In this document: positions 35,638 through 44,410 of the stretch, one piece after another
How the letters are laid out: the number at the start of each line of letters is the position of its first letter
Numbering within the stretch: the first letter of the stretch is position 1
Source: an uncultured Clostridium sp.
GTDB lineage: Bacteria > Bacillota > Clostridia > Lachnospirales > Lachnospiraceae
Length of the DNA: 64,000 nt
Reading direction: 5' to 3'
Assembly: GCA_900538475.1 (NCBI GenBank)
Contig: UPYT01000005.1
Coordinates: forward strand, 67,441-131,440
Program-made: the position numbers and the translations under genes
Notes under the pieces: generated by a model
The model's database searches: none
The model's input: the letters and a program-made list of their open reading frames with translations, nothing else
Told to the model about the DNA's origin: nothing

Positions 35638-35688
35638 AAAAACTGGCAAGAAACACAAATCGCGTGTTTCTTACCAGTTTTTTTACTG
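35638..35688 (-). terminator. Bidirectional terminator after the SLC13-type carrier
   Basis: AACTGGCAAGAAACAC (35641-35656) pairs with GTGTTTCTTACCAGTT (35664-35679), with T-runs on both sides. The minus-strand T-run lies beyond 35641; the carrier's stop codon lies in the base of the hairpin. Confidence 0.85.
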
Positions 35689-36975
35689 TAATGGATAAAG
35701 TGTCATAATCCAGCCTACCGACACGATACAGCAGATGATTGCCAACGGAAGAGACTGCTTAATCATAGATTTCTGATCATATCCTCCATAGCTCATCAAA
35801 TACGGAACAGCCGCTGTTGCCATCGGTGTCATATAGGCAGACAGACAGGCTGCCTGAATCAGAATCATCAGTCCTACCGGATTTGCTCCGATAGATGCAC
35901 AGGTTGCAATTGCAATCGGATGGAAAATCATCATGCATCCCCGGTTTGACATTACCTGTGTCAGCATGAACGGTACAATGAAGAAAATCAAACCAATAAT
36001 ATAGGAATTTCCTCCTACCATCTGAACTACGTTAGCAATCATTCCTCCGATTAACTCACCTGCTCCTGTTGAAGACAATGCTCCTGCAATTCCCAAAGCT
36101 CCAACAATCAAAAGCAGCATACTTACCGGAATGGCTGCTGTAGCCTCCTTCGGCTTTAAAACTCCGCACCAAACCATCAGCAGGGCGCCGATTACTGTAA
36201 CCTGCCAGTTCTCCAGTCCCAGCTGTTTTGCAAACATCAAAGCAATGGCATCTCCGAAGAAAATCAGAATTCCGGCATATTCCTGGAAATTGTTCAAAGG
36301 AGCCTTGGCAGCTGCCTTTTTTACTTCCTTCATATCTCCGCCTATAACAGGCTCATCCGGAGCAAATCTGGTAGCAATAAAACCGCAGTACAGAACACAG
36401 ATAATCAACATGGGAAGGCGGGCTTTCATTGGATCCAGAAGTCCTACCGTATAATCCAGATATCCATAGCTTTCCAGATATCCGTTTAATTCTGCTGCAA
36501 TCGTCGCACCTGCGCCAACCGGAAGCGTACAGCAGGTAACAATCGTAGTTACGCCCAAAGAAAACATTACTTTACTGGATTTCAGCCCCATACTTTCTGC
36601 AGAAGCAGCCAGCATGGGAGCAACAATACCGAATACTGCCACCGGGCTCTGCACAAACTGGCTGAGAATCATTCCGATCAGCACATACCCAAAAACCATC
36701 TTGGCCATATTTCCCTTAGACATACTGGAAATTTTATCTGCAACCTTCATGCAGAATGCTGTTCTGTTAAAGCCTGCAGCTACGATACACATACCTGCAA
36801 TCATAATGACATTGCCATTGGCAAAATACCCGACAGCTGTCTTTGCATCCAGACAGCCGGTCAGAGACAGAGCTGTCAAAGAACTGATAGCAAAGGTTGC
36901 CAGACTGAGTTTTCCGCTGCAATACCCAATAACGGTAATTGCAAAAATTATCAGACATATAGTTAGCTGACTCAT
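35683..36975 (-). CDS. SLC13 / anion:Na+ symporter family permease
   Basis: A 430-residue membrane protein with about 11-12 helices, related to the SLC13/DASS and ArsB-type ion transporter superfamily, which import di- and tricarboxylates, sulfate or similar anions with Na+. Repeat hairpins carrying SPVAVFGIVAPML near residue 110 and MSNRGCMMIFHPIAIATC near 345 resemble the paired SNT-type loops. The ATG at 36973-36975 has GGAGGTG before it; an upstream start lacks a site. It follows the metallo-hydrolase gene with a 106-base gap. Given the neighbouring LysR regulator, TRAP and aminotransferase genes, an organic anion is plausible. Confidence 0.85.
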   Translation of the reverse strand: MSQLTICLIIFAITVIGYCSGKLSLATFAISSLTALSLTGCLDAKTAVGYFANGNVIMIAGMCIVAAGFNRTAFCMKVADKISSMSKGNMAKMVFGYVLIGMILSQFVQSPVAVFGIVAPMLAASAESMGLKSSKVMFSLGVTTIVTCCTLPVGAGATIAAELNGYLESYGYLDYTVGLLDPMKARLPMLIICVLYCGFIATRFAPDEPVIGGDMKEVKKAAAKAPLNNFQEYAGILIFFGDAIALMFAKQLGLENWQVTVIGALLMVWCGVLKPKEATAAIPVSMLLLIVGALGIAGALSSTGAGELIGGMIANVVQMVGGNSYIIGLIFFIVPFMLTQVMSNRGCMMIFHPIAIATCASIGANPVGLMILIQAACLSAYMTPMATAAVPYLMSYGGYDQKSMIKQSLPLAIICCIVSVGWIMTLYPLQ

Positions 36976-37081
36976 AAACACCTCCAAAAAATAATAAATT
37001 TCCCCCAAAAAAAGCGCAAAAAAAGAAAGCCCTGCCAAAACTGCTTCTCCAGGTACAGTTCTTCTTTTGTATAAAACGATT

Positions 37082-37993
37082 CTATTCTGCCAGAATCGAT
37101 GTACAGATCTGATACCAGCGATAAGGTTCCGGATTGAATGTCCTGCCGGAACAGTTTCTGGAAATCAGAATCTCATTTACCTTTCTCATATATTCATTCA
37201 GATCCTCCCCTGATGCCCTTGCATTGTTATGATGAAGAGGAAGCATCAGCTGAGCCCCCATTTGCTCAATCATATCTGCATACTGTTCCGGTGTGTAGCT
37301 CCTGATCCGGTGACGCAGCATCAGATTTGGCCGTTCCTTCTGCACATGCTGCAGATGCTCTTCAAAATCCCTGCCTGCACTAAAGTCGATCCGATAGTTA
37401 TTTTTTGTCTCAATCAAGTAGTTAAAATTATACATGGAACCTAAAGGCCCTAAATTACTGGGGCATGAAATTCCAAATCCCTCTGAACCATCGTAAAGGC
37501 TTCTGGGATCACTGGGCCTCTGGAATTTTCCCTCTCGGAATGCCCGGTTATCATGAGCCCCAGGATAAACCTTCAGCGTAAAATCATCAAAATAATAGGT
37601 GTTTCCAGGATACAGCGGATAAATCGCCCCATACGGAATATCGTAGGCCTTGGCTACCTCCATAGCACATTCTGCCGGAACAAGGACACGTCCATAAAAA
37701 CGATTCCAAAGTTCTCCCACCAGATTACTGTGATCCCCATGAACATGATTCAGCAAAATATAATCTGCTCCTGTAAAATCTTCTGCTGAAAATCCACGTT
37801 GGGCATAGATTTCCTTTTCCAGCTTCTGGTTTCTGGTCAGCTCTGTCATTCCATCAAAATGACTGGCATCCCAATAAAAAGGATCTGTTACCAGTACCTT
37901 GCCTCCCGGCAATACCATCTCGTAACACTGCACAGAAATCCATCTCAATCTTAAAGCCTGAGAAATCATTTCCTCTGCATATGGCTCTGCCAT
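37082..37993 (-). CDS. MBL-fold metallo-hydrolase
   Basis: A 303-residue metallo-beta-lactamase-fold protein. The metal motif HVHGDH (in YILLNHVHGDHSNLV, about residues 90-104) is present, as are GAHDNRAF with a candidate metal-ligand His and LMLPLHHNNARA near the C-terminus. Overall organisation resembles the UlaG-like group of lactonases/hydrolases acting on small molecules. The ATG at 37991-37993 has AGGAGGG seven bases upstream; a GTG one codon earlier is too close. It sits between the LysR regulator and the carrier, so it probably acts on the carried compound. The substrate is unknown. Confidence 0.85.
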   Translation of the reverse strand: MAEPYAEEMISQALRLRWISVQCYEMVLPGGKVLVTDPFYWDASHFDGMTELTRNQKLEKEIYAQRGFSAEDFTGADYILLNHVHGDHSNLVGELWNRFYGRVLVPAECAMEVAKAYDIPYGAIYPLYPGNTYYFDDFTLKVYPGAHDNRAFREGKFQRPSDPRSLYDGSEGFGISCPSNLGPLGSMYNFNYLIETKNNYRIDFSAGRDFEEHLQHVQKERPNLMLRHRIRSYTPEQYADMIEQMGAQLMLPLHHNNARASGEDLNEYMRKVNEILISRNCSGRTFNPEPYRWYQICTSILAE

Positions 37994-38053
37994 CACATTC
38001 CCTCCTTCTTTTGTTTCACTTCTGTTAAATTCAGTATAACACAGGAATATACA

Positions 38054-39010
38054 TTACTCAAATTCATTATTGTCAAATAATAATTCCTTTGTGGAATTAT
38101 CCATCGTCTGTCCAGAAGACTGAAGAATTAGCAGCATCAGATACTTCATAGCCGCAGACAGATTTTTGTCACTGCGGAACACCATCATAACTGTCTGCTC
38201 CATAAGTTCCACCTTTTTTAAGGAGAGATAGCGGATTTTTTTCTTGCCAACAGGCACGGACATAAACATCGCTGCCCCCAGACCGCATTCCACTGCATCC
38301 ATCAGACTTCGAACATCACTCACCTGCAGAACCATCTTCGGATTTAACCCATACCGTTCACAAAGTTCCTTTGTCAGCACTCCGGAATTTGTAGATACAG
38401 GCAAGGTTACCATGTCTATGCCATTTAAGTATTCCGGTTCAATCACCGGATAGCTGCAGTTCTCATCTTCATAAGCTTTTTCAAGCAGTGGAGAGCCCTC
38501 TGGCACAGCCACTACCAGCTGGCTTTTTCCCATAGGCAGATATGTATATCCTGGAAGCCGCTCCACATTGGTCACCAGCACCAGATCTTGTTCATTATTT
38601 TGCAGACCCATCATCAGCTTTCTGCTGGTCTCTCCCTTTGCATAAATCATAATCTCTGGGTATCTCTTATAAAATTCAGGAAAAATATTTTCCACCATTT
38701 CACTGGTTCGCCCCATACTGAAGCCAAAACGGATTCTGGATTTTTCCATTACAGACTGACGCTGCAGCTGTTCTGCCAGCTGATGATCCATGTTCATAAT
38801 TGCCCGCCCAATCTCCACATATCGCTGTCCGGCTTCTGTCAGAAGGAACTGCTTTCCCTTCCGGACAAACAGCTCCATTCCCAGCTTTTGTTCTGTACGC
38901 TGAAGAAATTTTGTTAAAGCAGACTGAGTTATAAACAGGTGATCTGCTGCTTTAGAAATTCCCCCTTTTTCTGCAATCGCCACAATATACTCATAATCCC
39001 GAATATCCAT
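38054..39010 (-). CDS. LysR family transcriptional regulator
   Basis: A 318-residue LysR-type activator. The winged helix-turn-helix spans about 1-60 (YEYIVAIAEKGGISKAADHLFITQSALTKFLQRTEQKLG, cited by its core AADHLFITQSALTKFLQR). The C-terminal periplasmic-binding-like sensor domain starts near 90. The ATG at 39008-39010 has AAAGGAGA six bases upstream; the in-frame extension of 45 residues upstream is not supported. The metallo-hydrolase gene begins 60 bases downstream on the same strand, so these may form a unit rather than the usual divergent pair. A TATACT near 39080 may be its -10. Confidence 0.9.
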   Translation of the reverse strand: MDIRDYEYIVAIAEKGGISKAADHLFITQSALTKFLQRTEQKLGMELFVRKGKQFLLTEAGQRYVEIGRAIMNMDHQLAEQLQRQSVMEKSRIRFGFSMGRTSEMVENIFPEFYKRYPEIMIYAKGETSRKLMMGLQNNEQDLVLVTNVERLPGYTYLPMGKSQLVVAVPEGSPLLEKAYEDENCSYPVIEPEYLNGIDMVTLPVSTNSGVLTKELCERYGLNPKMVLQVSDVRSLMDAVECGLGAAMFMSVPVGKKKIRYLSLKKVELMEQTVMMVFRSDKNLSAAMKYLMLLILQSSGQTMDNSTKELLFDNNEFE

Positions 39011-39090
39011 TATCCATCTCCTTTTTCTGTCAGGCTCATCCCTCCGCGCCTCCCTCCTAAGGCAGGCTCTGTCTTCTGTCAGTATAACGT

Positions 39091-39147
39091 AAAAATGCCC
39101 TCTTTGAAAGAATAGATTCTTCATCCCCTCTTCCAAAAAAGGCATTC
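39091..39147 (-). terminator. Terminator of the aminotransferase gene
   Basis: On the minus strand AATGCC (39146-39141) pairs with GGCATT (39100-39094 region), with a pyrimidine/purine-rich inner part, followed by TTTTT (39095-39091). Confidence 0.6.
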
Positions 39148-39226
39148 TCTGTTATTTTCTGTATTTTGTCTGCGTATCCCTCTGCTCCTGCCTGTGCTTT
39201 TACCTGCACTTTTGCTTTGCTTCTGC

Positions 39227-40543
39227 TTACGCCTCTACTTTCACTTCTTCGCCGCTTCTCCGGTTCTCCAGAATCTTGTCAATGCTGACAATCTTCACGC
39301 ACAGGGAAAACAGCTCCATAGCCAGCTCCAAATCTGCTAACGGCGGATAAGAAGGCGCGATTCTGATATTGCTGTCATGAGGATCCTTTCCATATGGATA
39401 GGTTGCGCCTGCGCTGGTCATCACCAGTCCTGCCTTTTTGCAGCGGGCAACAATGGCCTTGGCACAGCCGTCCAGAGAATCAAAGGAGATAAAATATCCT
39501 CCCTTTGGCTCTGTCCATGTTCCAATATTCAGTCCTCCCAGTTCCTGTTCCAGAATCCGGATCACCGCCTCAAATTTAGGACGCATCACATCTGCATGGA
39601 GGCGCATATGCTCCACCATACCGTGTATATCTTTAAAATAGCGAACATGACGCAGCTGATTTACCTTATCATGTCCAATGGTCTGGAACTTTAACTGCTT
39701 TTCAATATCTTCCAGATTATTCCGGGAAGCTGCAATCGCTGCAATTCCGGAACCCGGGAAGCTGATTTTTGATGTAGATGAGAATTTGTAAACCATATCC
39801 GGATTTCCTGCACGCTTACACTCAGCCAGAATCTCAATCAGGTGATCCTGATCGTGATCGTACAGATGATGAAGTCCATAAGCATTATCCCAGTAAATAC
39901 GGAAATCAGGCGCTGCCGGCTTCAGACGTGCCATACGGCGTACAGTCTCATCAGAATAGCTGTTTCCGGTCGGATTGGAATATTTGGGTACACACCAGAT
40001 TCCCTTAATGCTTTCATCCTCAGCCACCATCTTTTCTACCAGATCCATATCCGGACCATTTCCAAGAAGCGGCACATTGATCATCTCAATGCCAAAATAC
40101 TCTGTAATTGCAAAATGGCGGTCATAGCCCGGTACGGGACAGAGGAACTTTACCTTGTCCAGCTTGCACCAGGGAGTGCTTCCCATCACGCCGTGAGTCA
40201 TAGAACGTGATACGGTATCAAACATAACATTCAGGCTGGAGTTCCCATAAATAATAATATTCTCAGGGGATACCTCCATCATATCTCCAATCAGCTCTTT
40301 CGCTTCCTTGATACCTGTCAACACACCGTAGTTACGGCAGTCTGTGCCATCCTCACAGGTCAGGTCGTCATTGCTGCTTAGAACATCCATCATTCCCATA
40401 GACAGATCCAGCTGCTCTACACTGGGCTTGCCCCGGGACATATCCAGTCTCAAATCCTTACCCTGATATTCCTTATACTGTGCAGACAGCTGCTTTCTGA
40501 GTGCCTGCAGTTCTTCATTGCTCATCTCTGCGTATGGCTGCAT
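39227..40543 (-). CDS. Class I aminotransferase, aspartate aminotransferase subgroup Ic
   Basis: A 438-residue PLP aminotransferase of the group now linked to aspartate aminotransferases of Corynebacterium type (subgroup Ic). Markers are DMSRGKPSVEQLDLS, RNYGVLTGIKEAKELIG, VPKYSNPTGNSYSDETVRRMA with the Asn-Pro-Thr-Gly motif, YWDNAYGLHHLYDHDQD with the PLP-binding Asp, FSSTSKISFPGSGIA with the Schiff-base Lys (about residue 255) and an RIAPSYP carboxylate-binding Arg near the end. The ATG at 40541-40543 has AGGAGG nine bases upstream; 19 more codons upstream are open but not supported. It probably links aspartate and oxaloacetate. Monocistronic, with a terminator. Confidence 0.86.
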   Translation of the reverse strand: MQPYAEMSNEELQALRKQLSAQYKEYQGKDLRLDMSRGKPSVEQLDLSMGMMDVLSSNDDLTCEDGTDCRNYGVLTGIKEAKELIGDMMEVSPENIIIYGNSSLNVMFDTVSRSMTHGVMGSTPWCKLDKVKFLCPVPGYDRHFAITEYFGIEMINVPLLGNGPDMDLVEKMVAEDESIKGIWCVPKYSNPTGNSYSDETVRRMARLKPAAPDFRIYWDNAYGLHHLYDHDQDHLIEILAECKRAGNPDMVYKFSSTSKISFPGSGIAAIAASRNNLEDIEKQLKFQTIGHDKVNQLRHVRYFKDIHGMVEHMRLHADVMRPKFEAVIRILEQELGGLNIGTWTEPKGGYFISFDSLDGCAKAIVARCKKAGLVMTSAGATYPYGKDPHDSNIRIAPSYPPLADLELAMELFSLCVKIVSIDKILENRRSGEEVKVEA

Positions 40544-40764
40544 CTTTTTCTTCCTCCTCATACGGGTTTCCACCTTCGTTCTCGTTATTCTTCTCGTCAC
40601 CCTTTACATATATCAGGTTCAGTGATTGATTTTACACGAAATTTTCCTGTTTTACAATCTATTTTTGAAAAAAAAGTGTTTTTCGTAAAAAAACATTTGT
40701 CCGCCTCTGTTTTACATGGCGATTTTGGAATTATTTCACAAAGCAATTTCTTTCCTTCCATCTA

Positions 40765-40794
40765 TTGACACATTTCTCAAAAATATAGTAGAAT
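40765..40794 (+). promoter_or_regulatory. Promoter of the third MATE gene
   Basis: TTGACA (40765-40770), 18-base spacer, TAGAAT (40789-40794), about 25 bases before the ATG at 40820. Confidence 0.7.
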
Positions 40795-40819
40795 GTGCAG
40801 GAAAGAAAGGTGATAAAAT

Positions 40820-42193
40820 ATGTCAAGTACAACTATTTCAAGGCAGCCGGAGCAAAATAAAATGGGTACCATGCCCGTTAACCGGCTGCTTATTTCCATG
40901 TCCCTGCCCATGATTATTTCCATGCTGGTGCAGGCGCTCTACAATATTATTGACAGCGTATTTGTGGCGCAGATCAGTGAAGCGGCCCTGGCAGCCGTAT
41001 CCATGGCCTTCCCTGTTCAGAGTCTGATGATAGCCGTTTCCACCGGTACCTGTGTCGGTGTCAACGCCCTTCTGTCCCGCTCTCTCGGTGAAGGAAAACC
41101 AGAAGAAGCCCGTCTTACTGCAGTAAACGGTATTTTCCTGGCAATCCTGGGGGCTTTGTCCTTCCTTCTGTTTGGACTTTTCGGAGCTCATACCTATTTT
41201 TCCAGCCAGACCTCCGATCCGCTTATTATCGAATACGGTACACAGTATCTGGAAATCTGTACGGTGTTCTCCTTCGGAATCTTTGGCGAAATCATCCTGG
41301 AGCGAATTCTTCAGTCTACCGGACGAACCATCTACAATATGTACTCTCAAGGCGCAGGAGCAATTATCAATATCGTTCTGGATCCCATTATGATATTTGG
41401 TCTGTTTGGATGTCCGGCTATGGGAATCAGCGGCGCTGCAGCTGCAACCGTTATCGGCCAGATTGTTGCCATGTTCCTGGCGCTGTATTTCAATTTAAAG
41501 AAAAACCATGATGTCAGCATTGACATGCGCGGCTTCCGTCCTAATGCGAGGATCATCCGGATTATTTACTCTGTCGGACTTCCGTCTATTATTATGCAGT
41601 CCATTACCTCTGTTATGACCTACGGAATGAATCTGATTCTTATCAGCTTTTCCGCTACCGCTGTAACCGTTCTTGGTATTTATTTCAAGCTGCAGAGTTT
41701 TATCTTCATGCCGATTTTCGGCCTGAACAATGGCATGATTCCGATTATCGCATACAATTACGGCTCCCGCAGCAAAAAAAGAATTATGGATACAGCCAAG
41801 TTAAGCATAGCCATTGCTATCGGCATTATGCTTCTGGGACTGGTTATTTTCCAGGTATTCACCCCTCAGCTTCTCATGCTTTTCAATGCGTCAGACAGTC
41901 TGCTGGAAATAGGGATTCCTGCCCTGCGCACCATCAGCCTCAGCTTCCTGTTTGCCGGCTACTGCATCATTACCGGTTCCGTATTTCAGGCTCTGGGAAA
42001 CGGTGTATACAGCCTGATTATTTCTGTTGCAAGACAGCTTCTCTGCATTCTGCCCCTGGCCTACATTTTTTCTCATGTCTGGGGACTTCATGCAGTATGG
42101 TTTGCCTTCCCCATGGCAGAGATTATTTCCACCCTGCTGACATCGATTCTGTTCAAACGGATTTATAACAAAAAAATCAAGGTTCTGGAATAA
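40820..42193 (+). CDS. MATE family multidrug efflux transporter (third copy)
   Basis: A 457-residue MATE exporter. PVNRLLISMSLPMIISMLVQALYNIIDSVFVAQ (cited: SLPMIISMLVQALYN) spans the first helix; GLNNGMIPIIAYNYGSR near residue 300 marks the second bundle; about 12 helices. The ATG follows AAGGTGAT. Upstream frame extension to 40716 is not supported. A 16-base perfect palindrome (42198-42213) follows its stop, and mntP begins 54 bases downstream, so both may be co-transcribed. No local regulator. Substrate unknown; it is the third MATE paralogue in the window and no more similar to one neighbour than the other by eye. Confidence 0.9.
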   Translation: MSSTTISRQPEQNKMGTMPVNRLLISMSLPMIISMLVQALYNIIDSVFVAQISEAALAAVSMAFPVQSLMIAVSTGTCVGVNALLSRSLGEGKPEEARLTAVNGIFLAILGALSFLLFGLFGAHTYFSSQTSDPLIIEYGTQYLEICTVFSFGIFGEIILERILQSTGRTIYNMYSQGAGAIINIVLDPIMIFGLFGCPAMGISGAAAATVIGQIVAMFLALYFNLKKNHDVSIDMRGFRPNARIIRIIYSVGLPSIIMQSITSVMTYGMNLILISFSATAVTVLGIYFKLQSFIFMPIFGLNNGMIPIIAYNYGSRSKKRIMDTAKLSIAIAIGIMLLGLVIFQVFTPQLLMLFNASDSLLEIGIPALRTISLSFLFAGYCIITGSVFQALGNGVYSLIISVARQLLCILPLAYIFSHVWGLHAVWFAFPMAEIISTLLTSILFKRIYNKKIKVLE

Positions 42194-42197
42194 TGTA

Positions 42198-42213
42198 GTA
42201 ACAGTTCTGTTAC
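42198..42213. repeat. 16-base perfect palindrome between MATE and mntP
   Basis: GTAACAGTTCTGTTAC (arms GTAACAG and CTGTTAC). It begins with GTAACAGTTC, the same as the end motif of the intergenic repeats. It could be an operator or a truncated repeat. Confidence 0.5.
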
Positions 42214-42247
42214 ATAATATATAGCAATTCAGAACGGAGGGATTTAC

Positions 42248-42805
42248 ATGTCACTAATTGAACTTTTCATCATTGCCGTAGGACTTTCTATGGACGCCTT
42301 TGCTGTCTCAATCTGCAAGGGACTGTCCATGCGAACTATGAGCCTGAAAAATGCTGTGATTGTAGGCCTTTATTTCGGCGGTTTTCAGGGGCTGATGCCG
42401 CTGATTGGCTATTTTCTTGGCATTCATTTCCAGCAGGCCATCACTTCCTATGACCACTGGATTGCCTTTATTCTTCTGGGAATCATCGGAATCAGCATGA
42501 TACGGGAGGCTCTGTCCGGAGAAGAAGAGTCCTGCAATGCCTCTCTGGCCATTGGCGATATGCTGGTTCTAGCTGTTGCCACCAGCATTGATGCCCTGGC
42601 CGTTGGCGTTACCTTTGCATTTCTTCAGGTAGAAATTCTTCCGGCTATCTCCTTTATCGGATGTACTACATTTCTCCTGTCTGGAATCGGTGTAAAAGTA
42701 GGAACCGTTTTCGGATGCCGATATAAGGCAAAAGCTGAGATTTTTGGCGGAACTATTCTGATTCTTATGGGCTGTAAAATATTAATCGAGCATCTGTTTT
42801 TCTGA
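42248..42805 (+). CDS. mntP: Manganese efflux pump MntP
   Basis: A 185-residue, six-helix membrane protein of the MntP family, exporting Mn2+ to prevent toxicity. Two internally repeated halves carry the metal-path residues in [15 protein letters not shown] (about 13-27) and [14 protein letters not shown] (about 112-125). The ATG has ACGGAGG upstream. Many mntP genes are controlled by a yybP-ykoY Mn riboswitch; only 54 bases precede this gene and no such element is visible, so control may be through the MATE promoter. A strong terminator overlaps the stop. Confidence 0.95.
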   Translation: MSLIELFIIAVGLSMDAFAVSICKGLSMRTMSLKNAVIVGLYFGGFQGLMPLIGYFLGIHFQQAITSYDHWIAFILLGIIGISMIREALSGEEESCNASLAIGDMLVLAVATSIDALAVGVTFAFLQVEILPAISFIGCTTFLLSGIGVKVGTVFGCRYKAKAEIFGGTILILMGCKILIEHLFF

Positions 42806-42822
42806 CAGATGCCCGATTTTTT
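42786..42822. terminator. Terminator after mntP
   Basis: TCGAGCATCTGT pairs with ACAGATGCCCGA, followed by seven T. The stop codon lies in its loop region. It also ends the PHP gene, coming from the other side, although T's on that strand are few. Confidence 0.85.
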
Positions 42823-43637
42823 TACAACGCTATCTCTCGAAAACCTCCCCCCGGCTTCAATACACTTACCCGGCGGAATCCGCAGTCCCAGGCAAGCTTC
42901 TGCGCCAGTTCAAAGCTGCCGCAGATATGCTCTGTGCTGTGACTGTCAGAATTAATGATAATCCGTCCCCCCATTTGACAAAGCTCCCGCAGAAGAACCG
43001 ACGACGGATAGGGCGCTGTTCTGTATTTCCGTCCTATAGCCCCGGTATTGATTTCAAAGGGGACCTCTGCCTGCTGCAGATATTTCATAGCTGCCAGAGC
43101 CGGCTCCAGATAGGCATCGCTGGTTTCATCAAAATACTTTCCGCCCTCGTTAAATTTTGTCAGCAGATCAAAATGTCCAATCCAGGTACACCTGGTTCTG
43201 TCCCATACCGTAGCCTCCAGCTCGTAGTAATCACGGATAAAGGCGTACCAGTCGCCTTTCCAGAGACGCTCTACTGCCTCTGTCAGCTTCTCCTCCGTAT
43301 CATCTACGGAAATATATTCTCCGTTTTTCTTTACGCAGTGGGCAGAGCCTATGGAATACTCTGCCTTTTGAACCGGTCCCAGGCAGTCCAGTTCGATTCC
43401 AATATAAAGATTCATTCTCCCCCTGTATTCGTCACGAAGCTGCTCCAATTCTCTCTGGTATTCCTCCAGAATTCTGTCATTCATTCCAAAGCCAGGCTCA
43501 CAAAAGGAATAATCTCCGTGTCCAGAGATACCGAAGTCCGTCAGTCCTTTCCGAAAAGCGGACTCTACCATCTGGCGCGGTGTGTTTTTTCCATCGCAGA
43601 AGGTTGTATGCGTGTGGAAATCTGCTCTCAGATTCAT
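42822..43637 (-). CDS. PHP-domain phosphatase, histidinol-phosphatase (HisJ) family
   Basis: A 271-residue polymerase-and-histidinol-phosphatase fold enzyme with a multi-metal centre. Seen motifs: DFHTHTTFCDGKN (first metal-binding His pair, about 6-18), GISGHGDYS, GIELDCLG (Glu and Asp), SAHCV, GHFDLLTKF, EINTGAIG and IINSDSHS (His near 239). The length and motif order fit the HisJ-type histidinol-phosphatase. No his genes are nearby, and other sugar-phosphate substrates are possible. It follows the hypothetical gene at 43700 by 62 bases on the same strand and may belong to the PadR operon. Confidence 0.86.
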   Translation of the reverse strand: MNLRADFHTHTTFCDGKNTPRQMVESAFRKGLTDFGISGHGDYSFCEPGFGMNDRILEEYQRELEQLRDEYRGRMNLYIGIELDCLGPVQKAEYSIGSAHCVKKNGEYISVDDTEEKLTEAVERLWKGDWYAFIRDYYELEATVWDRTRCTWIGHFDLLTKFNEGGKYFDETSDAYLEPALAAMKYLQQAEVPFEINTGAIGRKYRTAPYPSSVLLRELCQMGGRIIINSDSHSTEHICGSFELAQKLAWDCGFRRVSVLKPGGGFREIAL

Positions 43638-43699
43638 AATTTTTCTCCTTTCGATGCCAGCGGTCTATGTACTCCTGCCGCCTTCTCCCCTTTATCCGG

Positions 43700-44410
43700 T
43701 TATTCCTGAAAATCAAAAATCACATAAGACTCTGTAGCGGGATTTACCTTGATTGTAATTTCCTTAATATGGGGAACCTGATACCCAGCAATTTTGCCGT
43801 CCTTCAAATCAGCAAGAATCTGATCCTTGGCTTCCATCCAGATTCCCATATCGCCCTGATACCATGTTTCCAGAAGAAGATCTCCCTGAATTTGCGGCTT
43901 CAAGATTTCTGAACTTTCTTTCTCTTCTCCAGTCTCTTCCTCCTTCGCCACAGTTTCTTCTATTTCACTCTCTTCTGTCTCAGCTGTTTCTGTTTCGCTT
44001 TCCTCTGTCGCAGCCGCTTCTGTCTCAGCTATTTCTGCTTCGCTCTCCCCTGTCACAATCTCTTCACTAAAAATCTCTTCCGCTTTCCCAGGCCGGAATA
44101 TCAGCTCCGGCTCTATGGTTTCCGGCAGGTAGGTGATCTCATAGCGGATCACATTTTCCGGAACTGAGTCATCAGTCTGAACCTCTGCTGTTTTCCGACC
44201 CCCGTACCAGGAGGGATGAAGGCGAATTGCCCCAAGCTCCGGATCAAATGTATAGTCAAAATTCTCTGTTACCAGTTCCTCTTCTCCAAGGGTTCTCTCT
44301 CCCAAATAAGTCAGAGAGGAATACTCTCCTATGGCTGTCCCCGCTCCAACACCGCAGATAAGAACACCGGTCAGAAAGCTTCCCAAAAGAATCTTCTGTA
44401 TCTTACGCAT
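43700..44410 (-). CDS. Unrecognised exported or anchored protein with a Glu/Thr-rich tract
   Basis: A 236-residue protein not matched to any family I know. An N-terminal hydrophobic helix (about 8-30, SFLTGVLICGVGAGTAIG) suggests a membrane anchor or signal peptide. Residues about 35-115 form a soluble region (DPELGAIRLHPSWYGG). A low-complexity tract from about 120 to 170, rich in Glu, Thr and Ala with repeated ESETETAET units, precedes a C-terminal beta-rich region ending VIFDFQE. It overlaps the DUF1700 gene by 8 bases and is third in the PadR-DUF1700 unit, so it probably belongs to a membrane-stress or surface system. Function unknown. Confidence 0.7.
   Translation of the reverse strand: MRKIQKILLGSFLTGVLICGVGAGTAIGEYSSLTYLGERTLGEEELVTENFDYTFDPELGAIRLHPSWYGGRKTAEVQTDDSVPENVIRYEITYLPETIEPELIFRPGKAEEIFSEEIVTGESEAEIAETEAAATEESETETAETEESEIEETVAKEEETGEEKESSEILKPQIQGDLLLETWYQGDMGIWMEAKDQILADLKDGKIAGYQVPHIKEITIKVNPATESYVIFDFQE

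Noticed and set aside
42194..42247. yybP-ykoY manganese riboswitch before mntP
   Set aside because: Gap is only 54 bases and lacks the conserved loops.
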